A stretch of 5,811 nt of DNA from Paracoccaceae bacterium. Lineage in GTDB: Bacteria > Pseudomonadota > Alphaproteobacteria > Rhodobacterales > Rhodobacteraceae. Location of the stretch: NCBI GenBank assembly GCA_003250135.1, contig QKHF01000016.1, forward strand, positions 1 to 5,811, written 5' to 3'. Under the pieces are notes generated by a model. The model was not told the DNA's origin. It worked only from the letters and a program-made list of their open reading frames with translations, and did not search any database. Every line of letters starts with the position of its first letter. Position 1 is the stretch's first letter. This document shows, in pieces, positions 1 through 5,791 of this stretch. Both the position numbers and the translations under genes were made by a program.

Positions 1-117
1 GAAAAGTTTCCCACCGGGGCGGTCGCGGTGTTCGAGGCGGATATCGACGATTGGAGCGCGCTGGACTTCGGGAAATGCGACTTCACCCGCTACGCGATGC
101 CGAAGGACCTGGTCTAA
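1..117 (+). CDS. 3' end of an unrecognised protein gene (partial)
   Basis: The first 38 codons in frame 1 are open and end at a TAA at 115-117; the start lies outside the window. The visible C-terminus is soluble-looking and mildly acidic (it includes FEADIDDWSALDFGK and ends in MPKDLV), with no membrane segment and one cysteine. I do not recognise the family from this fragment and assign no function. That it is a real gene is supported by the uninterrupted frame, by codons rich in G or C at the third position, and by the terminator hairpin that begins 25 bases after the stop. It converges on the aap operon, so it is probably not part of that transport system. Confidence 0.7.
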   Translation, partial: EKFPTGAVAVFEADIDDWSALDFGKCDFTRYAMPKDLV

Positions 118-135
118 TCGCATCGCCGCGCCAAA

Positions 136-170
136 CGAAAAAGCGCGCCCAGTAGGGCGCGCCTTGTATT
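136..170. terminator. Bidirectional intrinsic terminator between convergent genes
   Basis: A perfect 8-bp GC stem (GCGCGCCC at 143-150 and GGGCGCGC at 155-162) closes an AGTA loop. It is preceded by an A run (about 138-142) and followed by a T-rich stretch (CTTGTATTT, 163-171). Read on the plus strand, it ends transcripts of the gene at 1-117 with a moderate T tract. Read on the minus strand, the A run becomes a T tract and it ends the aap operon about 35 nt past the aapP stop. The position between two convergent stop codons fits a shared terminator. Free energy was not computed. Confidence 0.85.
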
Positions 171-196
171 TCCAGCTCGACGCCGATTGAGGCGCG

Positions 197-994
197 TCAG
201 TGCCCCAGGATCTGGCTGAGGAACAACTGGGTGCGCTCGCTCTGCGGGTTGTTGAAGAACTCCTTGGGCTCGTTCTGCTCCACGATCTGCCCGGCGTCCA
301 TGAAGATCACCCGGTTGGCCACAGCCTGCGCAAAGCCCATCTCGTGGGTGACGCAGAGCATGGTCATGCCCTCCTCGGCCAGCTCGATCATGGTGTCGAG
401 CACCTCCTTGATCATCTCCGGATCAAGCGCCGAGGTCGGCTCGTCGAACAGCATGATGCGCGGCTTCATGCACAGCGACCGGGCGATCGCCACGCGCTGT
501 TGCTGGCCGCCTGACAGCTGCCCGGGATACTTCTTCGCCTGATCCGGGATCTTGACCTTCTCCAGGAAGTGCATCGCCGTGTCTTCGGCTTCCTTCTTGG
601 GCACCTTGCGGACCCAGATCGGCGCCAGCGTGCAGTTCTCCAGAATGGTCAGATGCGGGAACAGGTTGAAGTGCTGGAAGCACATGCCGACCTCTGACCG
701 GATGCGGTCGATGTTCTTGAGGTCGTTGGTCAGCTCGATCCCCTCCACCTCGATGGTGCCCTTCTGGTGCTCCTCGAGGCGGTTGATGCAGCGGATCATG
801 GTGGACTTGCCCGACCCCGACGGGCCGCAGATCACGATCCGCTCCCCGCGATAGACGGTCAGGTTGATGTCCCGAAGCACGTGGAAGTCGCCATACCACT
901 TGTTCATGTTCGTGATCTGGATGGCGACCTCGTCCGAGACCTGCATTTTCGAGCGGCGATCGCTCGGCGCTTCAGCAGCGGATACGTCTGTCAT
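197..994 (-). CDS. aapP: General L-amino acid ABC transporter, ATP-binding protein AapP/BztD
   Basis: This 265-residue protein is the cytoplasmic ATPase that powers amino-acid import through AapQ/AapM. All the ABC motifs are intact: aromatic A-loop Y34, Walker A GPSGSGKST (57-65), Q-loop Q107, signature LSGGQQQR (160-167), Walker B IMLFDE (180-185) with catalytic E185, D-loop SALD (188-191) and switch H217. The EEHQKG, CFQHFNLFPHLT and VTHEMGFA segments are typical of polar amino-acid uptake ATPases, and the ending LFLSQILGH is typical of AapP/BztD. The ABC domain starts near residue 24, so there is a short polar N-terminal tail. The ATG at 994 is preferred because AAAGGAG (1008-1002, minus strand) lies 7 nt upstream; the internal Met17 lacks such a site. 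It is the last operon gene, 12 nt after aapM, with its Shine-Dalgarno overlapping the aapM stop. Confidence 0.97.
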   Translation of the reverse strand: MTDVSAAEAPSDRRSKMQVSDEVAIQITNMNKWYGDFHVLRDINLTVYRGERIVICGPSGSGKSTMIRCINRLEEHQKGTIEVEGIELTNDLKNIDRIRSEVGMCFQHFNLFPHLTILENCTLAPIWVRKVPKKEAEDTAMHFLEKVKIPDQAKKYPGQLSGGQQQRVAIARSLCMKPRIMLFDEPTSALDPEMIKEVLDTMIELAEEGMTMLCVTHEMGFAQAVANRVIFMDAGQIVEQNEPKEFFNNPQSERTQLFLSQILGH

Positions 995-1006
995 GATAGC
1001 GCTCCT

Positions 1007-2371
1007 TTAACGTTTGTGTCCGCGATAGAGCTTGCGCTCCATGGCTTGGGAATAACGGGACATGCCGAAGCAGAAGACCCAGAACATGAACGCCACCACG
1101 ATGTAGCCGGTGGTGCCCGCCGTCGGGTTGATCCATTCGGGGTCCTTCAGGGCCTGGTTCTGCACCGCGCCCAAAAGGTCGAACAGGCCGATGATCAGCA
1201 CCAGCGTGGTGTCCTTGAACAGGGCGATGAACGAGTTGACGATGCCTGGGATCACCAGCACCAGCGCCTGCGGCAGGATGATCAGCCGCATCTGCTGCCA
1301 GTAGCTGAGGCCCAGCGACATGCCGCCTTCGTACTGCCCCTTGCCGATGGCCTGCAGACCGCCGCGCACCACCTCAGCCATATAGGCCGACGAGAACAGC
1401 GCGACGCCGATCAGAGCCCGCAAGAGCTTGTCGAACTCAGTATCCGGCGGCAGGAAGAACGGCAGCATCACCGAGGACATGAACAGCACGGTGATCAATG
1501 GCACGCCGCGCCAGAACTCGATGAAGATGACCGACAGCATCCGCACAACCGGCAACTGCGACCGCCGGCCGAGCGCCAGAACGATGCCCAGCGGCAGCGA
1601 CGCGACGATGCCCGTCAACGCCACCACGAAGGTGACCAGAAGGCCGCCCCAAAGGCTGGTGCGCACCGGCTCCAGACCAAACTCGATCGAGAAGATCGCG
1701 CCGACCAGAACGATGCCGACCAAAAGGCCGCCAATCGCCTTGAATGCGCCTGAGAACGCATTCAGCGCCTCGCCACCGACGCCCTTGTCAGCGGCGATTC
1801 CGACGCCGAACAGCGCCAGGCCGATGACAGCCCAGACGCCCTTCGCGCCCCAGCTTCCCTCCAGCGCGCCGCCGGTCAGCAGGATGAAGGCGACGATCGG
1901 ATAGGCGGTCAGCATCAGTGCGCCGACCAGACCGCGGGCCGGCGCTTTTTCCCACACCACCCAGGCGATTCCGATCGCGAGCAGCACATAGACGACATCC
2001 ACGCGCCATAGTTCCTCGCCCGGATACGCGCCATAGATCATCAGGCGCATCTTTGCGGCGATGAACGGCCAGCACGCGCCGCCGTTCTCTCGGCAGGCGT
2101 CCGCGCCTGAGACGCCCTCGGGGATCGAGAACGTGCCGTTGACCACCAGGAAGGTCAGCATGCCGGAGATGACGGCGTAAGCGGACAGAACCGACAGGAC
2201 CGTCAGCAACATCATCACCACCGACTTCACCGTCTTCGCTGGCGACGAGAAGTCGTTCATGGTGCTGAGGATGTTCTCCTTGAGCCAGTGGACGGGCCCA
2301 TGGGTGTCGGAGGGAGGCGGCATTCGCGGCGCCTCCTCGGTGCGGACATAGGCGAAATTTCGGTCAGTCAT
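1007..2371 (-). CDS. aapM: General L-amino acid ABC transporter, permease AapM/BztC
   Basis: This 454-residue integral membrane protein pairs with AapQ to form the amino-acid channel. The C-terminal half (about 239-440) is the BPD_transp_1 permease domain. Its cytoplasmic EAA loop carries E348-G-G, G354, I364 and L366-P367 at the canonical spacing, with both alanines of EAA replaced by glycine. The N-terminal half adds hydrophobic segments near 49-77, 124-142, 147-168, 177-193 and 212-230, the extension that makes AapM/YhdY proteins about twice the size of HisM-type permeases. The first extracytoplasmic loop contains the family-like GGACWPF and GAYPGEELWR segments and cysteines C93 and C100. 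The ATG at 2371 follows GAGGAG (2383-2378, minus strand) by 6 nt. That site overlaps the aapQ TGA, suggesting translational coupling. The symbol bztC is used in Rhodobacter. Confidence 0.96.
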   Translation of the reverse strand: MTDRNFAYVRTEEAPRMPPPSDTHGPVHWLKENILSTMNDFSSPAKTVKSVVMMLLTVLSVLSAYAVISGMLTFLVVNGTFSIPEGVSGADACRENGGACWPFIAAKMRLMIYGAYPGEELWRVDVVYVLLAIGIAWVVWEKAPARGLVGALMLTAYPIVAFILLTGGALEGSWGAKGVWAVIGLALFGVGIAADKGVGGEALNAFSGAFKAIGGLLVGIVLVGAIFSIEFGLEPVRTSLWGGLLVTFVVALTGIVASLPLGIVLALGRRSQLPVVRMLSVIFIEFWRGVPLITVLFMSSVMLPFFLPPDTEFDKLLRALIGVALFSSAYMAEVVRGGLQAIGKGQYEGGMSLGLSYWQQMRLIILPQALVLVIPGIVNSFIALFKDTTLVLIIGLFDLLGAVQNQALKDPEWINPTAGTTGYIVVAFMFWVFCFGMSRYSQAMERKLYRGHKR

Positions 2372-2381
2372 CTCGCTCTCC

Positions 2382-3605
2382 TCACCGTTCTACCAGGCGC
2401 TTGCGCGCGTTGTACCAGTTCATGAAGATCGCCGTGGTGATCGAGAAGAACAGGTAGACCATCATCATCATGAAGATCATTTCGATCTCCTGCCCGACCT
2501 GGTTCAGAGCGGTGCCGGAGAACGTCGCGACCACGTCCGGGAAGCCGATGGCGGCGGCCAGGGACGAGTTCTTGATGATGTTCAGATATTGCGAAGTCAG
2601 CGGCGGGATGATCACGCGCATCGCCTGCGGGATGATCACCTTGTTCAGCGTCACGCCGGCCGAGAGACCGAGCGCCTGCGCGCCTTCCGTCTGCCCGTGC
2701 GACACCGACAGGATGCCGGCCCGCACGATCTCGGCGATGAACGTCGCCGAGTAGAGGGACAGCGAAAGCCAAAGCGCGACGAAACTGACCTCGATGAAGC
2801 TGCCGAGCCCCGGACGGAAACCGAACCGGCCGCGATCGGGCCATTCAAGCTCGATCGGCTGGCCCATGACGAAGAATACGACGGCGGGCAAAAGGATGAT
2901 GACGCCCAGGCCGACCCAGAAGCTGGGGAATTGCTGGCCCGTCGCGTCCTGTCGCTTGTGCGCCCATTTCCCGATGGCCCAGGCGATGACGAAAGCGATA
3001 AGGATCGACGCGTAGAATACGCCCGCGCCGGACTCCCCGATCGGATAGGGGCCGCGAATGCCGGAACTGTCGAAATAGAAGATGTCGAACAGCGACATCG
3101 GATCGTCGCGCTTGCCCGGCGCGATGCCGGTCAGGACGGCGATCCAGAAGAATATCTGCAGCAGCAGCGGGATGTTGCGGAGAACCTCGATATAAACCGT
3201 CGAGAACCAGCGCAGGATCACGTTCTTCGACAGGCGCATCACGCCAAGCACGAACCCCCAGACCGTCGCCAGGACGATTGAGAACGCCGCCACCCAGATG
3301 GTGTTGATCGCGCCGACCAGGAACACGTCCCAGTAGGTGGATTCGCCCGGCGTGTAATCGACTGCCCAGGTGCCGAGAGAGTCGAAGATCGCAAAACCGG
3401 TGGTCTGCGACAGGAATCCGAAGCCGGATTTCTTGTTCAGGAGTTCGAGGTTTTCGATCGTGTTGTTCACGATCAGATAGAGGCCGATCAGGAGCAGTCC
3501 GAAAACCACTATCTGGAAGAAGAGGCCCCGCGCCTTCGGGTCATAGACCATTGAGGCCAGCGAGGATCGCGCTTGTTGCGCGCCGTCAGCGGTTGCGTCC
3601 GCCAT
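2382..3605 (-). CDS. aapQ: General L-amino acid ABC transporter, permease AapQ/BztB
   Basis: This 407-residue inner-membrane permease forms the heterodimeric channel with AapM. Hydrophobic segments are visible near residues 28-46, 93-120, 137-158, 196-213, 229-247, 270-293 and 376-395. The transport domain is split by a long insertion (about 160-270), as is usual in the AapQ/BztB/YhdX group. The EAA loop reads E307-G-A, G313, V323, I325-P326, at the spacing expected for docking on the ATPase, and the region after it (LNIIKNSSLAAAIG) is characteristic of amino-acid permeases. The ATG at 3605 follows GAGGGG (3618-3613, minus strand) by 7 nt. An ATG five bases upstream (3610-3608) is out of frame. 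Its Shine-Dalgarno sits in the loop of a short inverted repeat, and a larger GC hairpin separates it from aapJ. A 10-nt gap leads to aapM. Confidence 0.96.
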   Translation of the reverse strand: MADATADGAQQARSSLASMVYDPKARGLFFQIVVFGLLLIGLYLIVNNTIENLELLNKKSGFGFLSQTTGFAIFDSLGTWAVDYTPGESTYWDVFLVGAINTIWVAAFSIVLATVWGFVLGVMRLSKNVILRWFSTVYIEVLRNIPLLLQIFFWIAVLTGIAPGKRDDPMSLFDIFYFDSSGIRGPYPIGESGAGVFYASILIAFVIAWAIGKWAHKRQDATGQQFPSFWVGLGVIILLPAVVFFVMGQPIELEWPDRGRFGFRPGLGSFIEVSFVALWLSLSLYSATFIAEIVRAGILSVSHGQTEGAQALGLSAGVTLNKVIIPQAMRVIIPPLTSQYLNIIKNSSLAAAIGFPDVVATFSGTALNQVGQEIEMIFMMMMVYLFFSITTAIFMNWYNARKRLVER

Positions 3606-3607
3606 CG

Positions 3608-3624
3608 CATCACCCCTCGTGATG
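3608..3624 (-). repeat. Inverted repeat with the aapQ Shine-Dalgarno in its loop
   Basis: CATCAC (3608-3613) and GTGATG (3619-3624) are exact 6-bp inverted repeats separated by 5 bases. In the aapQ mRNA this would fold as a small stem with the core of the GAGGGG Shine-Dalgarno in the loop and the out-of-frame AUG in the 3' arm. The repeat is directly visible. A role in controlling aapQ translation is inference, and a 6-bp stem with three GC pairs is only moderately stable. Confidence 0.55.
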
Positions 3625-3633
3625 GAGATTTAA

Positions 3634-3671
3634 GGCGGCGGGGCGGCGCCGCGACGTGTACCCGCCCCGCC
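3634..3671 (-). terminator. GC-rich hairpin between aapJ and aapQ (attenuator or mRNA 3'-end stabiliser)
   Basis: GGCGGGGCGG (3637-3646) and CCGCCCCGCC (3662-3671) form a perfect 10-bp all-GC stem around a 15-nt loop. It starts 9 nt after the aapJ stop. In the direction of transcription the stem is followed by GCCTTAAATCT, not a real T run, so it should be a weak or partial terminator and not a full stop. In several binding-protein-dependent transporters, hairpins after the binding-protein gene protect its mRNA and lower expression of the permease genes. That is the likely role here, by inference from position and structure. Confidence 0.75.
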
Positions 3672-3679
3672 AGAAGTCG

Positions 3680-4693
3680 TTAGCGGATCGGGGGCGCGTA
3701 CTGCAGGCCGCCCTTGCTCCACAGCGCGTTCACGCCGCGCTCAAGCTTCAGCGGGGTGTTCGGGCCGACGGTGGCCTCGTAGACCTCGCCATAGTTTCCG
3801 ACATGCTTGATGATGTTGTAGGCCCAATCGTTGGTCAGACCCATCTCCGTCCCGAAGTTGCCGTCGACGCCCACGAGGCGCTGGATGTTCGGGTTATCGG
3901 ACGACTTCATCTCGTCGACATTCTCCGAGGAGACGCCCAGTTCTTCCGCATTGATCATCGCGAAGAAAGACCAGCGCACGATATTGAACCACTGGTCGTC
4001 GCCCTGACGGACCACCGGACCCAGCGGCTCTTTCGAGATGATCTCGGGCAGAACCATGTGGTCGTCCGGCGCGGTCAGCTTCAGGCGCTCGGCGGCGAGG
4101 CCGGAGCGGTCGGTGGTGAACACGTCGCAGCGGCCCGAGTCATAGGCGCGCACGACCTCGTCCGAGTTCTCGATGGCGATCAGCGAGAAGTCCATGTTGT
4201 TGGCGCGGAAGAAGTCGGTGATGTTCAGCTCGGTCGTGGTGCCGGTGTTGGTGCAGATCGCGGCGCCCGAAAGCTCCAGCGCCGAGGTGACGCCCAGCGC
4301 CTTCGGCACCATCATGCCCTGACCGTCGTAGTAGTTGGTCCCGGCGAAGTTCAGGCCGAGCTGCGTGTCGCGGGTCATGGTCCAGGTGGTGTTGCGGCTG
4401 AGAATGTCGATCTCGCCCGAGGACAGCGCGGTGAACCGCTCTTTCGCCGACAGCGGCGTGAAGCGGGTCGCCTGCGCGTCGCCGAAGATCGCCGCGGCGA
4501 CCGCGCGGCAGACCGCCACGTCGATGCCCGACCATTCACCGGCGTCATTCTGGTTGGAGAAGCCCGGGAGGCCCTGGCTGACGCCGCACTGCACGAAGCC
4601 CTTGGCCTTTACGTCGTCCAGAGTGGCGGCCGAAGCCATGCCCGCGATAAGCCCGGCGCCGGCGAGGGCTCCGATAAACGCGAGTTTTTTCAT
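3680..4693 (-). CDS. aapJ: General L-amino acid ABC transporter, periplasmic binding protein AapJ/BztA
   Basis: This 337-residue SBP_bac_3 protein binds amino acids in the periplasm and delivers them to AapQMP. Characterised relatives take up glutamate, glutamine, aspartate and asparagine (Bzt) or a broad range of L-amino acids (Aap). Residues 1-22 form a Sec signal peptide: MKK, a hydrophobic core, and an ASA/AT cleavage site. The mature protein has the family signature around GIDVAVCRAVA (56-66), then LSRNTTWT (98-105), TGTTTE (150-155) and FTTDRSGLAA (192-201). R100, T152-T153 and D195 sit in segments that normally contact the ligand. C36, C62, C147 and C189 are available for disulfides. 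The C-terminus (WSKGGLQYAPPIR) is typical of AapJ. The ATG at 4693 is chosen over an upstream in-frame ATG at 4846 because of the signal peptide and a Shine-Dalgarno 5 nt away. It heads the operon, as usual for aap. Confidence 0.97.
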   Translation of the reverse strand: MKKLAFIGALAGAGLIAGMASAATLDDVKAKGFVQCGVSQGLPGFSNQNDAGEWSGIDVAVCRAVAAAIFGDAQATRFTPLSAKERFTALSSGEIDILSRNTTWTMTRDTQLGLNFAGTNYYDGQGMMVPKALGVTSALELSGAAICTNTGTTTELNITDFFRANNMDFSLIAIENSDEVVRAYDSGRCDVFTTDRSGLAAERLKLTAPDDHMVLPEIISKEPLGPVVRQGDDQWFNIVRWSFFAMINAEELGVSSENVDEMKSSDNPNIQRLVGVDGNFGTEMGLTNDWAYNIIKHVGNYGEVYEATVGPNTPLKLERGVNALWSKGGLQYAPPIR

Positions 4694-4697
4694 ATTT

Positions 4698-4703
4698 ACC
4701 TCT
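4698..4703 (-). promoter_or_regulatory. Ribosome binding site that fixes the aapJ start
   Basis: On the minus strand AGAGGT lies 5 nt before the ATG at 4693, within a purine-rich AGGGAAGAGG run. The open frame continues upstream to 4846, but the extra 51 residues are arginine-rich, would bury the signal peptide, and have no comparable site. The start at 4693 is therefore strongly preferred. Confidence 0.8.
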
Positions 4704-4712
4704 TCCCTGTCT

Positions 4713-4769
4713 GTTCGCAGAACCGTCTGGCGGCCCTTTGCGAACCTATTTTGAGTTCTAATCTGGTTC
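4713..4769. repeat. Cluster of GAAC/GTTC words upstream of aapJ
   Basis: GTTC or its complement GAAC occurs at 4713-4716, 4720-4723, 4742-4745, 4755-4758 and 4766-4769, with one more at 4870-4873. Two pairs form small inverted repeats: GTTC-GCA-GAAC (4713-4723) and GAACC/GGTTC (4742-4746 with 4765-4769, 18-nt spacer). About 0.5 occurrences would be expected by chance in this 57-bp stretch. They lie in the aapJ leader or promoter and could be binding sites or RNA stems; no function is shown. Confidence 0.35.
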
Positions 4770-4962
4770 AGCCATGTCGCCGACCCTGCCGCAGCTTGGT
4801 CCCGCGCCCGCCACAGCGTCAACCGAAACCGACATGAAATTCGCATCTTACCGCCCGCTTTTCAGGCAGGTTCGCTCGCAGGCGCCAAATTCAGCCGGTT
4901 TTTTTCGCAAGTGCACAATATTACGGCGGCGCAGCAGGAATTTCGGCGCACATTCGGCGAAA

Positions 4963-4996
4963 TACGCGCAATATTAATACCCTTGCGTTGCGCGTA
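4963..4996. repeat. Perfect 9-bp inverted repeat flanking an AT-rich core upstream of modA
   Basis: TACGCGCAA (4963-4971) and TTGCGCGTA (4988-4996) are exact reverse complements separated by 16 bp that begin with TATTAATAC. The arm centres are 25 bp apart. The enclosed AT-rich words resemble a -10 element (TATTAA at 4972-4977 or TAATAC at 4975-4980), so a protein bound to both arms would cover it. This looks like an operator, more probably for modA because it ends 34 bp before that start. The regulator is unknown, and the arms do not resemble the ModE consensus. Confidence 0.5.
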
Positions 4997-5030
4997 CGTT
5001 GAGTCGCCGTCACGCCACACGGAACAGTAG

Positions 5031-5783
5031 ATGATTGATTCGTTTCACTTGCGGTTGACCTTTGGCGCGTTCGTTGCGCCCGCCTTCGCGCTGGCGCTGT
5101 GGGCCGCGCCTGCGGCGGCTGACGGCCGGCCGCTGCGCGTCTATGCCGCCGCCAGTCTGATCGCCGCGTTGCCGGAGGCGCTGGTGAACTGGAACAGAGA
5201 GAAGACGTTCGTGCATGCCGGCTCCGGCACGTTGGCGCGGCAGATCGAGCAGGGCGCGGAGGCGGACGTCTTCATCTCCGCCGATCCGGACTGGGCGGCG
5301 TATCTGCTGGCGGCGGGGGCGGCCGAAGGCGACGTCGTCCCGCTCGTCGGCAACAAGCTGGTGGCCGTCGCCCCGGCGGATGCGCCCGGCGCCTCCGTGC
5401 CGCCCTTCCCTCCTGGCGCGCTGCTCGCCCTGGCCGATGTCGACGCCGTGCCCGCGGGCCGTTACGCCAAACACGCGCTTGAGGCCGCGGGCGACTGGCC
5501 GACCAAGGCCCGCCTTCTGGAGACCGCGCATGTGCGCGAGGCGCTGGCCTGGGTCGCGCGGGACGAGGTGGACTACGCCATCGTCTATCTGAGCGACGCG
5601 GCGGCGGAGCCGCGCGTGAAGGTGGTCGCGGAGTTCCCGGAAGACCCCGCCCACCCGATCCGATATGTGGGCGTCGCCGTCGCGGGCGCCGGCCCCGAGG
5701 CGAACGCGCTGCTGGAATACCTGAGCGGTCCGGAGGCGCAGGCCGCCTTCGCCCGGCATGGGTTCGCGCCGCTCGCAAAATAA
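5031..5783 (+). CDS. modA: Molybdate ABC transporter, periplasmic molybdate-binding protein ModA
   Basis: This 250-residue protein captures molybdate (possibly also tungstate) in the periplasm for the ModBC importer, supplying molybdenum-cofactor synthesis. Residues 1-30 form a signal peptide with a long hydrophobic core and a cleavage site after AAPAAA. ModA motifs follow in order: VYAAASL (37-43), HAGSGTLARQIEQGAEADVF (62-81), ISADPDW (82-88), GNKLVAV (107-113), VPAGRYAKHAL (140-150), VREALAWV (168-175) and AIVYLSDA (183-190). S42, S65, V168 and Y186 align by motif with oxyanion-contacting residues of E. coli ModA. The ATG at 5031 is the first possible start because an in-frame TAG immediately precedes it. 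Its Shine-Dalgarno is weak (GGA at 5021-5023), which may mean modest translation; in-frame TTG codons at 5049 and 5055 are less likely alternatives. A gene start 8 nt after the stop suggests a modABC operon. Confidence 0.93.
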   Translation: MIDSFHLRLTFGAFVAPAFALALWAAPAAADGRPLRVYAAASLIAALPEALVNWNREKTFVHAGSGTLARQIEQGAEADVFISADPDWAAYLLAAGAAEGDVVPLVGNKLVAVAPADAPGASVPPFPPGALLALADVDAVPAGRYAKHALEAAGDWPTKARLLETAHVREALAWVARDEVDYAIVYLSDAAAEPRVKVVAEFPEDPAHPIRYVGVAVAGAGPEANALLEYLSGPEAQAAFARHGFAPLAK

Positions 5784-5791
5784 TCCGACGC

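Larger units (their letters stand above)
4694..5030. promoter_or_regulatory. Divergent aapJ/modA intergenic regulatory region
   Basis: This 337-bp region separates two divergently transcribed transporter operons and should hold both promoters. It is clearly poorer in GC than its surroundings, especially 4895-4980, and includes a 7-T run (4899-4905). I see a 9-bp inverted repeat (4963-4996), repeated TTCGGCG words (4942-4948, 4953-4959), repeated CAATATTA words (4916-4923, 4969-4976) and a cluster of GAAC/GTTC words nearer aapJ. No hexamer pair close to the sigma-70 consensus with a 16-18 bp spacer was convincing for aapJ. I found no good sigma-54 -24/-12 site, no NtrC-like dyad at the usual spacing, and no classical ModE half-sites. 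No tRNA, small gene or transposon remnant is evident. Confidence 0.7.

Noticed and set aside
2368..2844. A 158-codon minus-strand frame inside aapQ ending at the aapM start
   Set aside because: It is an out-of-frame shadow of aapQ with an Arg/Asp-rich translation. The aapQ frame carries the permease motifs to its own stop at 2382, so there is no frameshift.
4728..4750. Possible sigma-54 promoter for aapJ (minus strand GG-N10-GC in TAGGTTCGCAAAGGGCC)
   Set aside because: Only the invariant GG and GC fit. The surrounding bases do not match TGGCAC or TTGC, and no NtrC-like dyad at the usual spacing lies upstream. Another near match around 4870-4890 has GG-N9-GC, one base short.
3656..4837. A 393-codon open frame on the plus strand opposite aapJ, and a 328-codon one at 767-1753 opposite aapP/aapM
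   Set aside because: Both lie antisense to strongly recognised transporter genes. Their translations are rich in Arg, His, Asp, Gln and Ala without domain motifs, as expected for antisense frames of GC-rich genes, and neither shows a convincing start site.
4694..4846. A 51-residue N-terminal extension of AapJ starting at 4846
   Set aside because: It would place an Arg-rich segment before an obvious signal peptide, and the start at 4693 has a good Shine-Dalgarno.
4912..4933. NtrC-like half sites TGCAC and GCGCA
   Set aside because: The second arm is imperfect and the spacing (12 bp between the 4-bp cores) is longer than that of known NtrC sites (7 bp).
4774..4977. A 67-codon plus-strand open frame in the aapJ/modA intergenic region
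   Set aside because: There is no Shine-Dalgarno before the ATG, no recognisable protein feature, and it overlaps the region expected to hold the promoters and the inverted repeat.
4850..5030. Molybdenum-cofactor riboswitch or ModE palindrome upstream of modA
   Set aside because: There is no TATATA-containing palindrome, and no long structured leader can be recognised in the bases before modA. The perfect inverted repeat present has different half-sites.
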